From contig JABSSL010000017.1 in assembly GCA_013214355.1 (NCBI GenBank), positions 1 to 64,000 of the forward strand: DNA of 64,000 nt, written 5' to 3'. Source of the stretch: Saprospiraceae bacterium. Lineage in GTDB: Bacteria > Bacteroidota > Bacteroidia > Chitinophagales > Saprospiraceae. Positions 1 through 6,608 of this stretch are shown in pieces (within the stretch, counting starts at the first letter, position 1; the number at the start of each line of letters is the position of its first letter). The translations under genes and the position numbers were made by a program. Under the pieces are notes generated by a model, which saw nothing but the letters and a program-made list of their open reading frames with translations, was not told where the DNA came from and did not search any database.

Positions 1-261
1 GATCAAGCCTATCGTGGATCTTTTGTTGATGATATCTATGATTACTTCAATGGAGAAGTCGAAGTTGAGATCACCTCCAGAAATAAAAGATCATCTCGTT
101 TTGAAGTAATCCCCAAAAGGTGGATTGTCGAAAGAACCTTTGCTATCATGACTTTCTTCAGACGCTTATCAAAGGATTACGAGAAAACAGTAGAATCTTC
201 GGAAGCCATGGTTCTATTGATGAATTCTTGGATGATTCTTTCGAGGTTCAATCGTAGATGA
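1..261 (+). CDS. IS5-type transposase, C-terminal part (5' end outside window)
   Basis: Frame 1 is open from the window edge to TGA at 259-261, giving 86 residues. The motif RWIVERTFA followed by RRLSKDYE is the conserved C-terminal end of IS5-superfamily DDE transposases, and the Glu in it is the third catalytic acidic residue. Only about 22 bp separate the stop from the start of the RNA array at 284, so the right end of the insertion sequence should lie in 262-283. The terminal inverted repeat cannot be checked because the left end is missing. Whether the full transposase is intact is unknown. Confidence 0.85.
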   Translation, partial: DQAYRGSFVDDIYDYFNGEVEVEITSRNKRSSRFEVIPKRWIVERTFAIMTFFRRLSKDYEKTVESSEAMVLLMNSWMILSRFNRR

Positions 262-300
262 AATATAATTTTTAAACACCTTCTTAATGAGAATATAATT

Positions 301-400
301 GGGTTTAGGGTTTTTAGGTACGGAGCTCGAACGGATCCGTACTGCAGCGGGCACCAGGTGATTATCGGCGAAAGCTGACACCTTGGTGCCCGCTTTTTTT
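301..400 (+). ncRNA. Putative small structured RNA, copy A
   Basis: Candidate transcript beginning with GGGTTTAGGGTTTTT just after a TATAAT (294-299). Hairpin 1: gtacgga 318-324 pairs with tccgtac 336-342 around an 11-nt loop. Hairpin 2: agcgggcacc 346-355 pairs with ggtgcccgct 385-394, continues as ggtg/cacc, then tcggc/gctga capped by GAAA, a GNRA tetraloop. Seven Ts follow (394-400), so hairpin 2 has the form of an intrinsic terminator. Structure is read by eye. Expression and the promoter are inferred; TATAAT is not the usual Bacteroidota -7 element. Confidence 0.55.
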
Positions 401-624
401 ATGCCTGTTTTACATGGATCGACGGAGAGAGGTAATATAGGGTAAAGTGATTCCCGAAAAGGGATATAGATTCTCATAATAGGAGTAATATAGGTTTGGT
501 TAATTCTTTATTTGTTTGATAATGAGTAGGTTATGTTTTTGGCCTGAAGATTTCAATAGAGTAAGCATCAACGGAAGCGTTGATCAAATACTATGAATAA
601 TAGGGTTTTAATGAGAATATAATT

Positions 625-724
625 GGGTTTAGGGTTTTTAGGTACGGAGCTCGAACGGATCCGTACTACAGCGGGCACCAGGTGATTATCGGCGAAAGCT
701 GACACCTTGGTGCCCGCTTTTTTT
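625..724 (+). ncRNA. Putative small structured RNA, copy B
   Basis: Almost identical to copy A, 324 bp downstream. Leader GGGTTTAGGGTTTTT starts at 625 after TATAAT at 618-623. Hairpin 1 occupies 642-666 and hairpin 2 670-718, with the same GAAA cap and a T7 run at 718-724. In the transcribed part the clearest change is the linker between the hairpins (tac instead of tgc). This copy belongs to tandem unit 2. Confidence 0.55.
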
Positions 725-948
725 ATGCCTGTCTTTAAACTGATTGGCTGAGAGGGGTAATATAGGGTGGAGTGATTCCCGAAAAGGGATATAGATTCTC
801 AGAATAGGAGTGATATAGGTTTAGTTGATTTTTTATTCATTTGATAATGAGGAGCTTATGTTTTTGGCCTAAAGATTTCAATAGGGTAGGCATCAACAGA
901 AGCGTTGATCAGATACTATGAATAATAGGGTTTTAACTAGATATAATT

Positions 949-1039
949 GGGTTTAGGGTTTTGTAGAAGTTGTTAATACATACTTCTACCGATGTGGGCG
1001 CTGGGTATACAGAGATGTAAATGTCAGTGCCCACCTTTT
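949..1039 (+). ncRNA. Putative small structured RNA, copy C (divergent sequence, same fold)
   Basis: Same leader GGGTTTAGGGTTTT after TATAAT, but the hairpins have different sequence. Hairpin 1 is gtagaagt 963-970 with acttctac 982-989, again with an 11-nt loop. Hairpin 2 is gtgggcgctg 994-1003 with cagtgcccac 1025-1034 (one G-U pair), and an inner taca-GAGA-tgta stem at 1008-1019 with a GNRA tetraloop. Only four Ts follow directly (1036-1039). Keeping the fold despite changed stems is covariation-type evidence that the RNA structure matters. Confidence 0.5.
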
Positions 1040-1081
1040 CTTCCCATCAGGTTGAATTCATTAGTGTTCTAAATATAAATT

Positions 1082-1179
1082 GGGTTTAGGGTTTTAGGTA
1101 TGGATCAAGAACGGATCTGTACTACAGCGGGTACAGGCATTGGAAGTAAATTCTTTGCCTATTTGTACCCGCTTTTTTT
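1082..1179 (+). ncRNA. Putative small structured RNA, copy D (divergent sequence, same fold)
   Basis: Leader GGGTTTAGGGTTTT at 1082, 133 bp after copy C, so the long spacer of units 1 and 2 is absent. Hairpin 1: gtatgga 1098-1104 pairs with tctgtac 1116-1122, two pairs being G-U wobbles where copy A has Watson-Crick pairs, with an 11-nt loop. Hairpin 2: agcgggtaca 1126-1135 with tgtacccgct 1164-1173, inner ggca/tgcc and gaa/ttc around GTAAA (GNRA-like pentaloop). A T7 run follows at 1173-1179, then ATGCCT as in A and B. The upstream box is TATAAAT rather than TATAAT. Confidence 0.5.
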
Positions 1180-1330
1180 ATGCCTACAGGAGAAGGTTTT
1201 CATGTTGTGCCTAGGCGAGGCTTAGCGCCTGACTAATAGTAGAGCGATCAGATCTACTTCTACAACGCAGTCTGCCTGATGGGAGTCAGGGGTAAGCAAA
1301 AAAGAGAGTTTGTGGGTCAATTGTGGAAGT
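1180..1330. other. Non-coding stretch with short hairpins after the RNA array
   Basis: No ORF is supported. Three short inverted repeats can be seen: aggcg/cgcct (1213-1217/1226-1230), agtaga/tctact (1238-1243/1253-1258) and cctga/tcagg (1275-1279/1286-1290). They lack the conserved GGGTTTAGGG leader and T-run of copies A-D, so I do not count them as a fifth copy. They could be part of the 3' untranslated region of the minus-strand gene that ends at 1331. Confidence 0.3.
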
Positions 1331-2152
1331 TCAAACATCCTCCAATATTCCGAAATCAAATTGTGCATCCCCCCCTTCTCTAATCGGAACCGCTTCTAAT
1401 AGTAAATCTGAATTTGGCGCGACGGTCCCTGCTAGACGAAGTGCTGCCCCTACTTTTGGTAGGAAAGGGAGAAGCGTTGGACTGACTCCTCCTAGATGAA
1501 AAGCATCAAAACCGTTGCCTGGTGTCTTCAATTGCTGGGAGCCGGTAATGATGACTTGATGAAATCTATGCTTTGCCCCCACCTTTGGTACCTTACCGTG
1601 ACTGTCGATGGTAGGAAAATGAAAAGTATCGGGGAATTGCGGAGCATAGTGGAGCATGATTGGGCTTGCCTTCTTGGCATCTCTATTGTGAAAACAACAG
1701 ATCACCAAGGCGTAGGAGGGAAACTGCTCGGCATAAAACTGGATAAATTCATCTTTTATATTCGGTTGTTTATGTGTCGGTATTTGCTTTTGTACTTCTA
1801 GCCATGCATTAGGACTCACTTGATTCAGGAAGGCGATATGATATATACCCATTTCGATCACATAATTGGGGGCAGATAGATCCACGCCTCTGGCGGCAGT
1901 AGGGAGTGGAGGCAGGACTGATTCAGCCATTTGTTGCAAGAACATGGGGTCCTGTGTTGTATCTAAAAGGTCAGAGGGTTTTAGGGTGTCTTTAGCTGGC
2001 ACGTGCAGAAGCATGCAATTAGGAGTGTCAGCCAGGTTTTTTGGTGTATTTTGATAGGCGAGGACGTGCCGATAACCCAGTTCCGGGTGATCTATATCCC
2101 ATACACCAACGTAGGTTTCTGCTAGGTAAGCATCTAAAGCTGTAATACACAT
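1331..2152 (-). CDS. Hypothetical protein
   Basis: 273 residues from ATG at 2152. A TTG nine codons further upstream (2179) is in frame, but ATG is the better choice. No signal peptide or membrane segment is visible and I do not recognise a family. The sequence is a mixed soluble protein with two Cys in tandem (VICCFHN) near the middle and a Gly-rich stretch (GGVSPTLLPFLPK) towards the C terminus. It stands alone, convergent with the RNA array and divergent from the DUF2306 gene. Function unknown. Confidence 0.65.
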   Translation of the reverse strand: MCITALDAYLAETYVGVWDIDHPELGYRHVLAYQNTPKNLADTPNCMLLHVPAKDTLKPSDLLDTTQDPMFLQQMAESVLPPLPTAARGVDLSAPNYVIEMGIYHIAFLNQVSPNAWLEVQKQIPTHKQPNIKDEFIQFYAEQFPSYALVICCFHNRDAKKASPIMLHYAPQFPDTFHFPTIDSHGKVPKVGAKHRFHQVIITGSQQLKTPGNGFDAFHLGGVSPTLLPFLPKVGAALRLAGTVAPNSDLLLEAVPIREGGDAQFDFGILEDV

Positions 2153-2364
2153 GGTTTTTAGGGTTTGAATCGAGACCAAAAATACAAATCATCAGTATTG
2201 CAGAGCAACTTGATGGTGTCAGTTAGATTTATTTTGTCGTGAATAAGGATTAATCTGCCTTAAGTTGTGAAATACACTTTTTGTCCGACGCCTAAATTCT
2301 TATACAAAATCTTCCTGACTATAATTCCTTGCGGGAACCCCTTATTGCTTGTAATTTTGCAGTT

Positions 2365-3003
2365 ATGCATCTGAAAGCCCAGACGGTATTTTCCTATAGC
2401 CTTTTGTTGCTGTATGCCTATTTCTGCTATCTAATGCTGCTTATTACCCTGCAGTATATTCCTTTGGATACGGATGTAGCTTTTCTTCGCATCAAACAGG
2501 ATGAAGTCGCCCTTTTCTACTATCCTTGGGCCTTCTTTATTCATGCCTACTGTTCTATATTGGTTTTGCCAGCTGGGTTCACTCAATTCTCTCCGAGCTT
2601 AAGAAAGCAATTGCCTCAGGTACATAAATGGGCAGGTTGGCTATACTTGACAGTAGTACTTTTACTGGCTGGTCCAACGGGTATTATCATCGGCATTCAT
2701 GCAAACGGAGGCTGGTCTTCACAGTTAGGCTTTTGTATGCTGGGCCTATTTTGGATCTATTTCAGTGTGATGGCATGGTTCAAGATAAAGAAGGGAGAGG
2801 TACAGCAGCACCGGTATTTTATGTATCGAAGCTTTGCCCTAGCCCTATCCGCCATCACCTTACGTGCTTGGAAATATATTATTGTGGCCATCTGGCATCC
2901 AAGGCCGATGGATACTTATCGTCTGGTGGCCTGGTTAGGTTGGATTGGAAACCTAATCATTGTAGAAATCATTATCATTTACCTCAAAAGAAAACAAACA
3001 TGA
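2365..3003 (+). CDS. DUF2306-type integral membrane protein
   Basis: 212 residues from ATG 2365; the in-frame TTG at 2329 gives an unlikely hydrophilic extension. Six or so hydrophobic segments are visible. The signatures VHKWAGWLYL, LAGPTGIIIG and QQHRYFMYRSFALALSAITLR match the DUF2306 family, whose conserved His residues face the membrane interior. No biochemical role is established for the family. The stop codon overlaps the ATG of the next gene (ATGA at 3000-3003), so the two are very likely co-transcribed and translationally coupled. Confidence 0.75.
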   Translation: MHLKAQTVFSYSLLLLYAYFCYLMLLITLQYIPLDTDVAFLRIKQDEVALFYYPWAFFIHAYCSILVLPAGFTQFSPSLRKQLPQVHKWAGWLYLTVVLLLAGPTGIIIGIHANGGWSSQLGFCMLGLFWIYFSVMAWFKIKKGEVQQHRYFMYRSFALALSAITLRAWKYIIVAIWHPRPMDTYRLVAWLGWIGNLIIVEIIIIYLKRKQT

Positions 3004-3908
3004 AGAAATGGCTCTTACTCCTAGCAGTATTACTGATTCAGGCTTGTGGAAACTCAAGTGAAAACATGGATTCGACGGATTCGCAAGAAGCCAATCCAGA
3101 AGAAATTGAAACGACCATTACTACGCCAGAAATCGAAGAAGAGGAACCTCAAGCTGACGCGGAAAATAGGCAAGAGGAAGCATACTTCGGTTATTATGTT
3201 GGCTTTTTTGAAGGGGTGGACATGAATTTTGATAAAGATCCAGTACCCTTTAATAAGATTACCATCTCCATCGACTCCCTTTCTAGCGAGATGCTGTACG
3301 GGCATAGTGTGGTCGCCGGGAACGAAAGACCATTCTCAGGTCCTATGGTCGTGGCGGGAGACTCCATTACGGTCGTGGCTAGCGAACCAGGAGACGATAG
3401 ATATGACGGAGTTTTTAGCTTTACAATCCGTCCTGCTGAGGAACTCCTAATCGGAACGTGGAAGGCCAATAATCAACGCCTTGCCGTCTCATCCCGTCAG
3501 TATAAACTTGAAAAGAAAACCTTTGCATACGATCCAGCGCTAGAATTATCCGAGGAAGTCGGCTGGTCCAATCTCTACGAAAAGTATCCTAAGTACCCCG
3601 ATAAATCGGAGTCGCTAACGGAAGATGTAAGCAAATTCAATGCCTCCAGCTATGAACTCAAAAAGGAAGATGTTGAAAATATGTATCAGGGTGATCTTGA
3701 AGTAATGCGTAATGCCATCTATGCCCGACATGGTTATTCTTTCAAGAACCGCAAGATGCGTTTCATTTTTGACCACGAAGTGGAATGGTACATGCCTGTT
3801 TCTACAGATATTCGAGAGCAGCTAACAGCTTTAGAGAAAAAAAATATTGACCTCCTAAAACGTTACGAACAGCATGCTGAGCGTTATTATGATGAGTTTG
3901 GACGTTAA
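3000..3908 (+). CDS. Lipoprotein with C-terminal YARHG domain
   Basis: 302 residues, ATG at 3000 overlapping the previous stop by 4 nt. The N terminus MKKWLLLLAVLLIQAC is a signal peptide with a lipobox Cys at residue 16. An acidic Glu/Asp-rich linker (about residues 20-60) follows, then a beta-rich middle. The C terminus (about 220-290) has NAIYARHGYSF, FIFD and W-Y, the hallmarks of the YARHG domain, an extracellular domain of unknown function. The protein is expected on the outer membrane or facing the periplasm. The start was chosen by the lipobox; the same frame is open much further upstream inside the DUF2306 gene. Confidence 0.85.
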   Translation: MKKWLLLLAVLLIQACGNSSENMDSTDSQEANPEEIETTITTPEIEEEEPQADAENRQEEAYFGYYVGFFEGVDMNFDKDPVPFNKITISIDSLSSEMLYGHSVVAGNERPFSGPMVVAGDSITVVASEPGDDRYDGVFSFTIRPAEELLIGTWKANNQRLAVSSRQYKLEKKTFAYDPALELSEEVGWSNLYEKYPKYPDKSESLTEDVSKFNASSYELKKEDVENMYQGDLEVMRNAIYARHGYSFKNRKMRFIFDHEVEWYMPVSTDIREQLTALEKKNIDLLKRYEQHAERYYDEFGR

Positions 3909-3916
3909 TTTTATCC

Positions 3917-4504
3917 ATGACTTGGACAACAAGGATTAAACAGATTTCGCTAGGAACCGCTAATCAATATCAAATACTGAATGAAGGCAAGCCTTTAAAT
4001 TTTCGGGAGGTTATTGCGCTTTGGCGGACTAACGCTAGTTTCAACACATTCTATAATGATATACTAGCCACTTCACCTTTCCCTGCCTTTTACTGGGAAC
4101 ACCCTGCCCTCACAGATACGAATCTTGGGACAGACTATGAGTTTGTTTTGGTTAATAGCTCGGCCCTAGCTATGATACACAGCGATCCGAAGCCTTTCCA
4201 AGAAAAATTTGTGCTTGGACAAGAGGCTGTTCGTTTCCCAAATCTACGTGCAGATGCTGAATTGGTATCTCCCACTCCAAAGGGGAATGATTTGAGTTTG
4301 TATGCTCATTTGGGGCGTTTTGTGAGGTCAGGAGAACCTAAGCAGCAGCAGGCTTTTTGGCAACTAGTGGGGGTTACGGCAGCGGAACTTATTGGACGGC
4401 AGGCCTGTTGGTTAAGTACTTCAGGTTTAGGAGTGCACTGGTTACATGTTCGCTTTGATAAGCGACCAAAATACTATACGCATCGGCCGTACGTAAGGAA
4501 TTAA
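3917..4504 (+). CDS. Hypothetical protein, DUF6940-like
   Basis: 195 residues, ATG 3917, eight nucleotides after the YARHG gene. Soluble, without signal peptide. The pattern FYWEHPALT, YEFVLVNS, LYAHLGRFVRSG and the C-terminal STSGLGVHWLHVRFDKRPKYYTH resembles the DUF6940 family as I remember it. No catalytic function is known. It probably ends a short operon with the DUF2306 and YARHG genes, with the methyltransferase only 5 nt further on. Confidence 0.6.
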   Translation: MTWTTRIKQISLGTANQYQILNEGKPLNFREVIALWRTNASFNTFYNDILATSPFPAFYWEHPALTDTNLGTDYEFVLVNSSALAMIHSDPKPFQEKFVLGQEAVRFPNLRADAELVSPTPKGNDLSLYAHLGRFVRSGEPKQQQAFWQLVGVTAAELIGRQACWLSTSGLGVHWLHVRFDKRPKYYTHRPYVRN

Positions 4505-4509
4505 TTACT

Positions 4510-5259
4510 ATGAAAAAGATCCAAGAAGACTTTGTCATTGCCCAGTATCAAAGTGGTATTGAAAATTATGCTGCTTTTACCCGCGAAGTTGGCCTTTGGG
4601 CATCTGAAGAACATGTTTTTCACAAGTACTTAAAGGCTAGTGATCACATCCTAGATCTTGGATGTGGAACGGGGCGTACTACCTTTTCTTTGTTTGATCT
4701 AGGGTATACAAGCATTATAGGGGTGGATCTAACGCCTGAAATGATTGCTGCTGCGGAGCAGATAAAAGCTGAACGGGATAGCAACCTTACTTTCCAAGTA
4801 GGGAATGCCAAAGCGCTAAGCTTTGCTAATGCCGTATTTGATGTGGTGATCTTTTCTTTCAATGGCCTCATGTCTATCCCTGACAGTGCAGAACGTTTTA
4901 AGGCGGTACAGGAGATCTATCGAGTTCTAAAAGAGGATGGGTTATTTATTTTCACCACCCATGACCGGGAACAAGATGAGAACTATTTTAACTTTTGGAG
5001 GGAAGAGAAGGCGCGTTGGGAAAAAGGAGTACAAAGTCAGGAGCTTTACGAGTTTGGCGATATAATAGCGACTTCAAAAAATGAGGAACGACCAATCTTT
5101 ATTCATATACCAAATCAGAAAGAAGTACAGGATTTTCTCGAGCGAGGGGGATTTTCTATTTTAGAAACGTTTTATAGAAATGAAAAATTCGAGGAATCAG
5201 TGCAGGTCAAGGAAAAGTCTGGCGAATGCCGATTTTGGGTAGCCCGTAAGAATAGCTAG
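4510..5259 (+). CDS. Class I SAM-dependent methyltransferase
   Basis: 249 residues. Motif I DLGCGTGRTTF (about residues 47-57) and the acidic residue after beta-2 (GVDLTPEMIAAA) bind S-adenosylmethionine; the motif IV region VFDVVIFSFNGL and LKEDGLFIFTTHD complete a Rossmann-like methyltransferase fold. The closest type is the general UbiE/Methyltransf_11/25 group. The substrate cannot be told from sequence. It follows the DUF6940-like gene by 5 nt and is probably in the same transcript. Confidence 0.85.
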   Translation: MKKIQEDFVIAQYQSGIENYAAFTREVGLWASEEHVFHKYLKASDHILDLGCGTGRTTFSLFDLGYTSIIGVDLTPEMIAAAEQIKAERDSNLTFQVGNAKALSFANAVFDVVIFSFNGLMSIPDSAERFKAVQEIYRVLKEDGLFIFTTHDREQDENYFNFWREEKARWEKGVQSQELYEFGDIIATSKNEERPIFIHIPNQKEVQDFLERGGFSILETFYRNEKFEESVQVKEKSGECRFWVARKNS

Positions 5260-5292
5260 GTATTTCTTTGGTTTTGCGAAAAGCTATAGCAT

Positions 5293-5733
5293 ATGAGAAT
5301 TTGCCCCGTAATGATCGCAATAGGGATCCTTTTTTTGTCGGCTTGTTCGGGAGGATACGAAAGAGTGCCTGACGAGGCAATAGATCAAACAGAATTGGCA
5401 AAGGCGGAGGGCTTAGCCATGAAGATATTGGAGGCATGTGACGCTGGAGGTTTTGCTCATCTCACCACCAATGAAGCGACCCTAACGATGGTGGATGGTT
5501 TAACACCCGATCGACAGCGAGAAGCCTGTGATTTCTTGGAAGAAAAATATGGTACTTTGGAGGGCTTGTCCATCGGGGAAGTTCTCCAAACGGTTGAAAC
5601 GGCCGACTTCCGAATCTATCGATTTAAGGGCAGCTTCAAGGAGACCAAAGAGTTGGTCGAGGTGCGTATAACCCTAGATAAAAATGGCAAAATGAGTGGC
5701 CTCTGGACGATGCCTTGGGTTGAAGGCCTTTAG
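5293..5733 (+). CDS. Small hypothetical lipoprotein
   Basis: 146 residues. The N terminus MRICPVMIAIGILFLSAC has a lipobox ending in Cys18. The rest is a compact alpha/beta domain with two further Cys (EACDAGG, REACDFLEE) and a C-terminal DKNGKMSGLWTMPW, a layout seen in small NTF2-like or DUF3887-like secreted proteins. That resemblance is weak. It lies 33 nt after the methyltransferase and is convergent with the DUF6090 gene. Confidence 0.65.
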   Translation: MRICPVMIAIGILFLSACSGGYERVPDEAIDQTELAKAEGLAMKILEACDAGGFAHLTTNEATLTMVDGLTPDRQREACDFLEEKYGTLEGLSIGEVLQTVETADFRIYRFKGSFKETKELVEVRITLDKNGKMSGLWTMPWVEGL

Positions 5734-5753
5734 TATTAAATGAGTTTATACGC

Positions 5754-6443
5754 TTAATTTTGGATCTCCTCCTCGATGGCATCGATTACCCTTTGGATCT
5801 TGTTTTCGATATCACCATAAAACCGCTGAACGAACTTTCGATTTTCCTCAATTTTCCACAAATAAGACAAAAGTAATTGCTCTGCTTTTGGCGATAGATC
5901 TAAGGGAACGGCTATTTGGACCTGGCCTTCTTCAGAAAAGATAAAGTACGGACTCAGTATATCATTGATCGGGTGGAAATAACTGGCGTGATACTGCATT
6001 TCTTTGTAATCTTCTTCTAGTTTCTCCATATTCCTGAAATCATATTCATAAATATCGATGATCTGCAATCGCAAAGAATCGTTACGGATGGTACCAAGGC
6101 CGTTGGATTTCAAGGATTCGTAGCCAGAACTGTTTTGGATAGATATGAAGTCTCTAGTGAGGTTGAAGTAATAAGAAGGAAAAGAGTCCTTACCTACGGC
6201 CTTTCCAGTAGCCATTCTACGGACAAACTGACAGGCTTTGATACCAGCATTGTGGCCCAAGAGGTTTAGCTGAACATCTTTAATATCTTTTTCCAAACCG
6301 TTTCTGATTTCCGTCAGAATCTTTACTTCGGTATGTCGATCCCTCCTTTTATCATCCCAGTTGGTAAGGGCAAAGGCAGATATAACGGCGACAAAGATGG
6401 AGAGAAATTCAAAAGCATAAGTTTTCCAATTCAGTTTGCTCAT
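5754..6443 (-). CDS. DUF6090-type membrane-anchored protein
   Basis: 229 residues. A short cytoplasmic N terminus (MSKLNWKTYAFEF) precedes one hydrophobic segment (about residues 12-28) that ends in ALTNWDDKRRDR. The remainder is a helical domain with the phrases EIRNGLEKDIKD and YESLKSNGL-x-IRNDSLR, which are typical of the Bacteroidota family DUF6090. Function is unknown. It is transcribed alone or read from the large gene upstream at 6609, from which it is separated by a terminator-like hairpin. Confidence 0.75.
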   Translation of the reverse strand: MSKLNWKTYAFEFLSIFVAVISAFALTNWDDKRRDRHTEVKILTEIRNGLEKDIKDVQLNLLGHNAGIKACQFVRRMATGKAVGKDSFPSYYFNLTRDFISIQNSSGYESLKSNGLGTIRNDSLRLQIIDIYEYDFRNMEKLEEDYKEMQYHASYFHPINDILSPYFIFSEEGQVQIAVPLDLSPKAEQLLLSYLWKIEENRKFVQRFYGDIENKIQRVIDAIEEEIQN

Positions 6444-6532
6444 ATCAATATTGGGTCTAAGGCAAATAAAAATAGAAAAGCTCTTGCAAACTATAACTTT
6501 TTGGAAGACGATAAGTTTAGGGATAAAGGAAA

Positions 6533-6570
6533 GCCCAATGAAGATCAGTGATAAATCTGATTCATTGGGC
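6533..6570 (-). terminator. Probable terminator of the 6609-9506 gene
   Basis: gcccaatga 6533-6541 pairs perfectly with tcattgggc 6562-6570, and an inner stem atcag/ctgat (6544-6548/6557-6561) closes an 8-nt loop. On the minus strand the hairpin is followed by a pyrimidine-rich stretch (ctttccttt). It lies just downstream of the stop at 6609. Confidence 0.6.
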
Positions 6571-6608
6571 CTTCAGTTAGTCATACTTAGGGAACGGTTA
6601 ATGTATTT

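Larger units (their letters stand above)
284..932 (+). repeat. Two tandem copies of a ~324-bp unit
   Basis: Unit 1 (284-607) and unit 2 (608-932) are near-identical head-to-tail copies. Matching landmarks are 324-325 bp apart: TTAATGAG at 284 and 608, GGGTTTAGGG at 301 and 625, CATCAAC at 566 and 891. Each unit has a two-hairpin RNA-like element (about 100 bp) and a spacer of about 200 bp. The spacer is conserved with scattered substitutions and contains a further hairpin (atcaacg/cgttgat at 567-573/578-584; a shorter version in unit 2). No credible ORF runs through the units. The first unit starts right next to the insertion sequence. Confidence 0.85.

Noticed and set aside
301-320. Telomere-like TTTAGGG repeats in the RNA leader
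   Set aside because: Only two adjacent units per copy, inside a conserved leader; resemblance to plant telomere repeats is taken as coincidence.
214-477. 87-codon minus-strand ORF across the start of the RNA array
   Set aside because: It runs through the transposase end and copy A hairpins, has no family features, and is explained by the structured RNA element.
284-1179. CRISPR or integron attC array
   Set aside because: Repeats are too long and regular (324 bp, with 133 bp for the last), there are no unique 30-40 bp spacers, and no GTTRRRY-type core sites or cassette ORFs.
1496-1801. Plus-strand 101-codon ORF
   Set aside because: Antisense to the minus-strand hypothetical gene and with no family features.
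2628-2999. Upstream extension of the YARHG lipoprotein
   Set aside because: Overlaps the DUF2306 gene in another frame; the lipobox start at 3000 is clearly correct.
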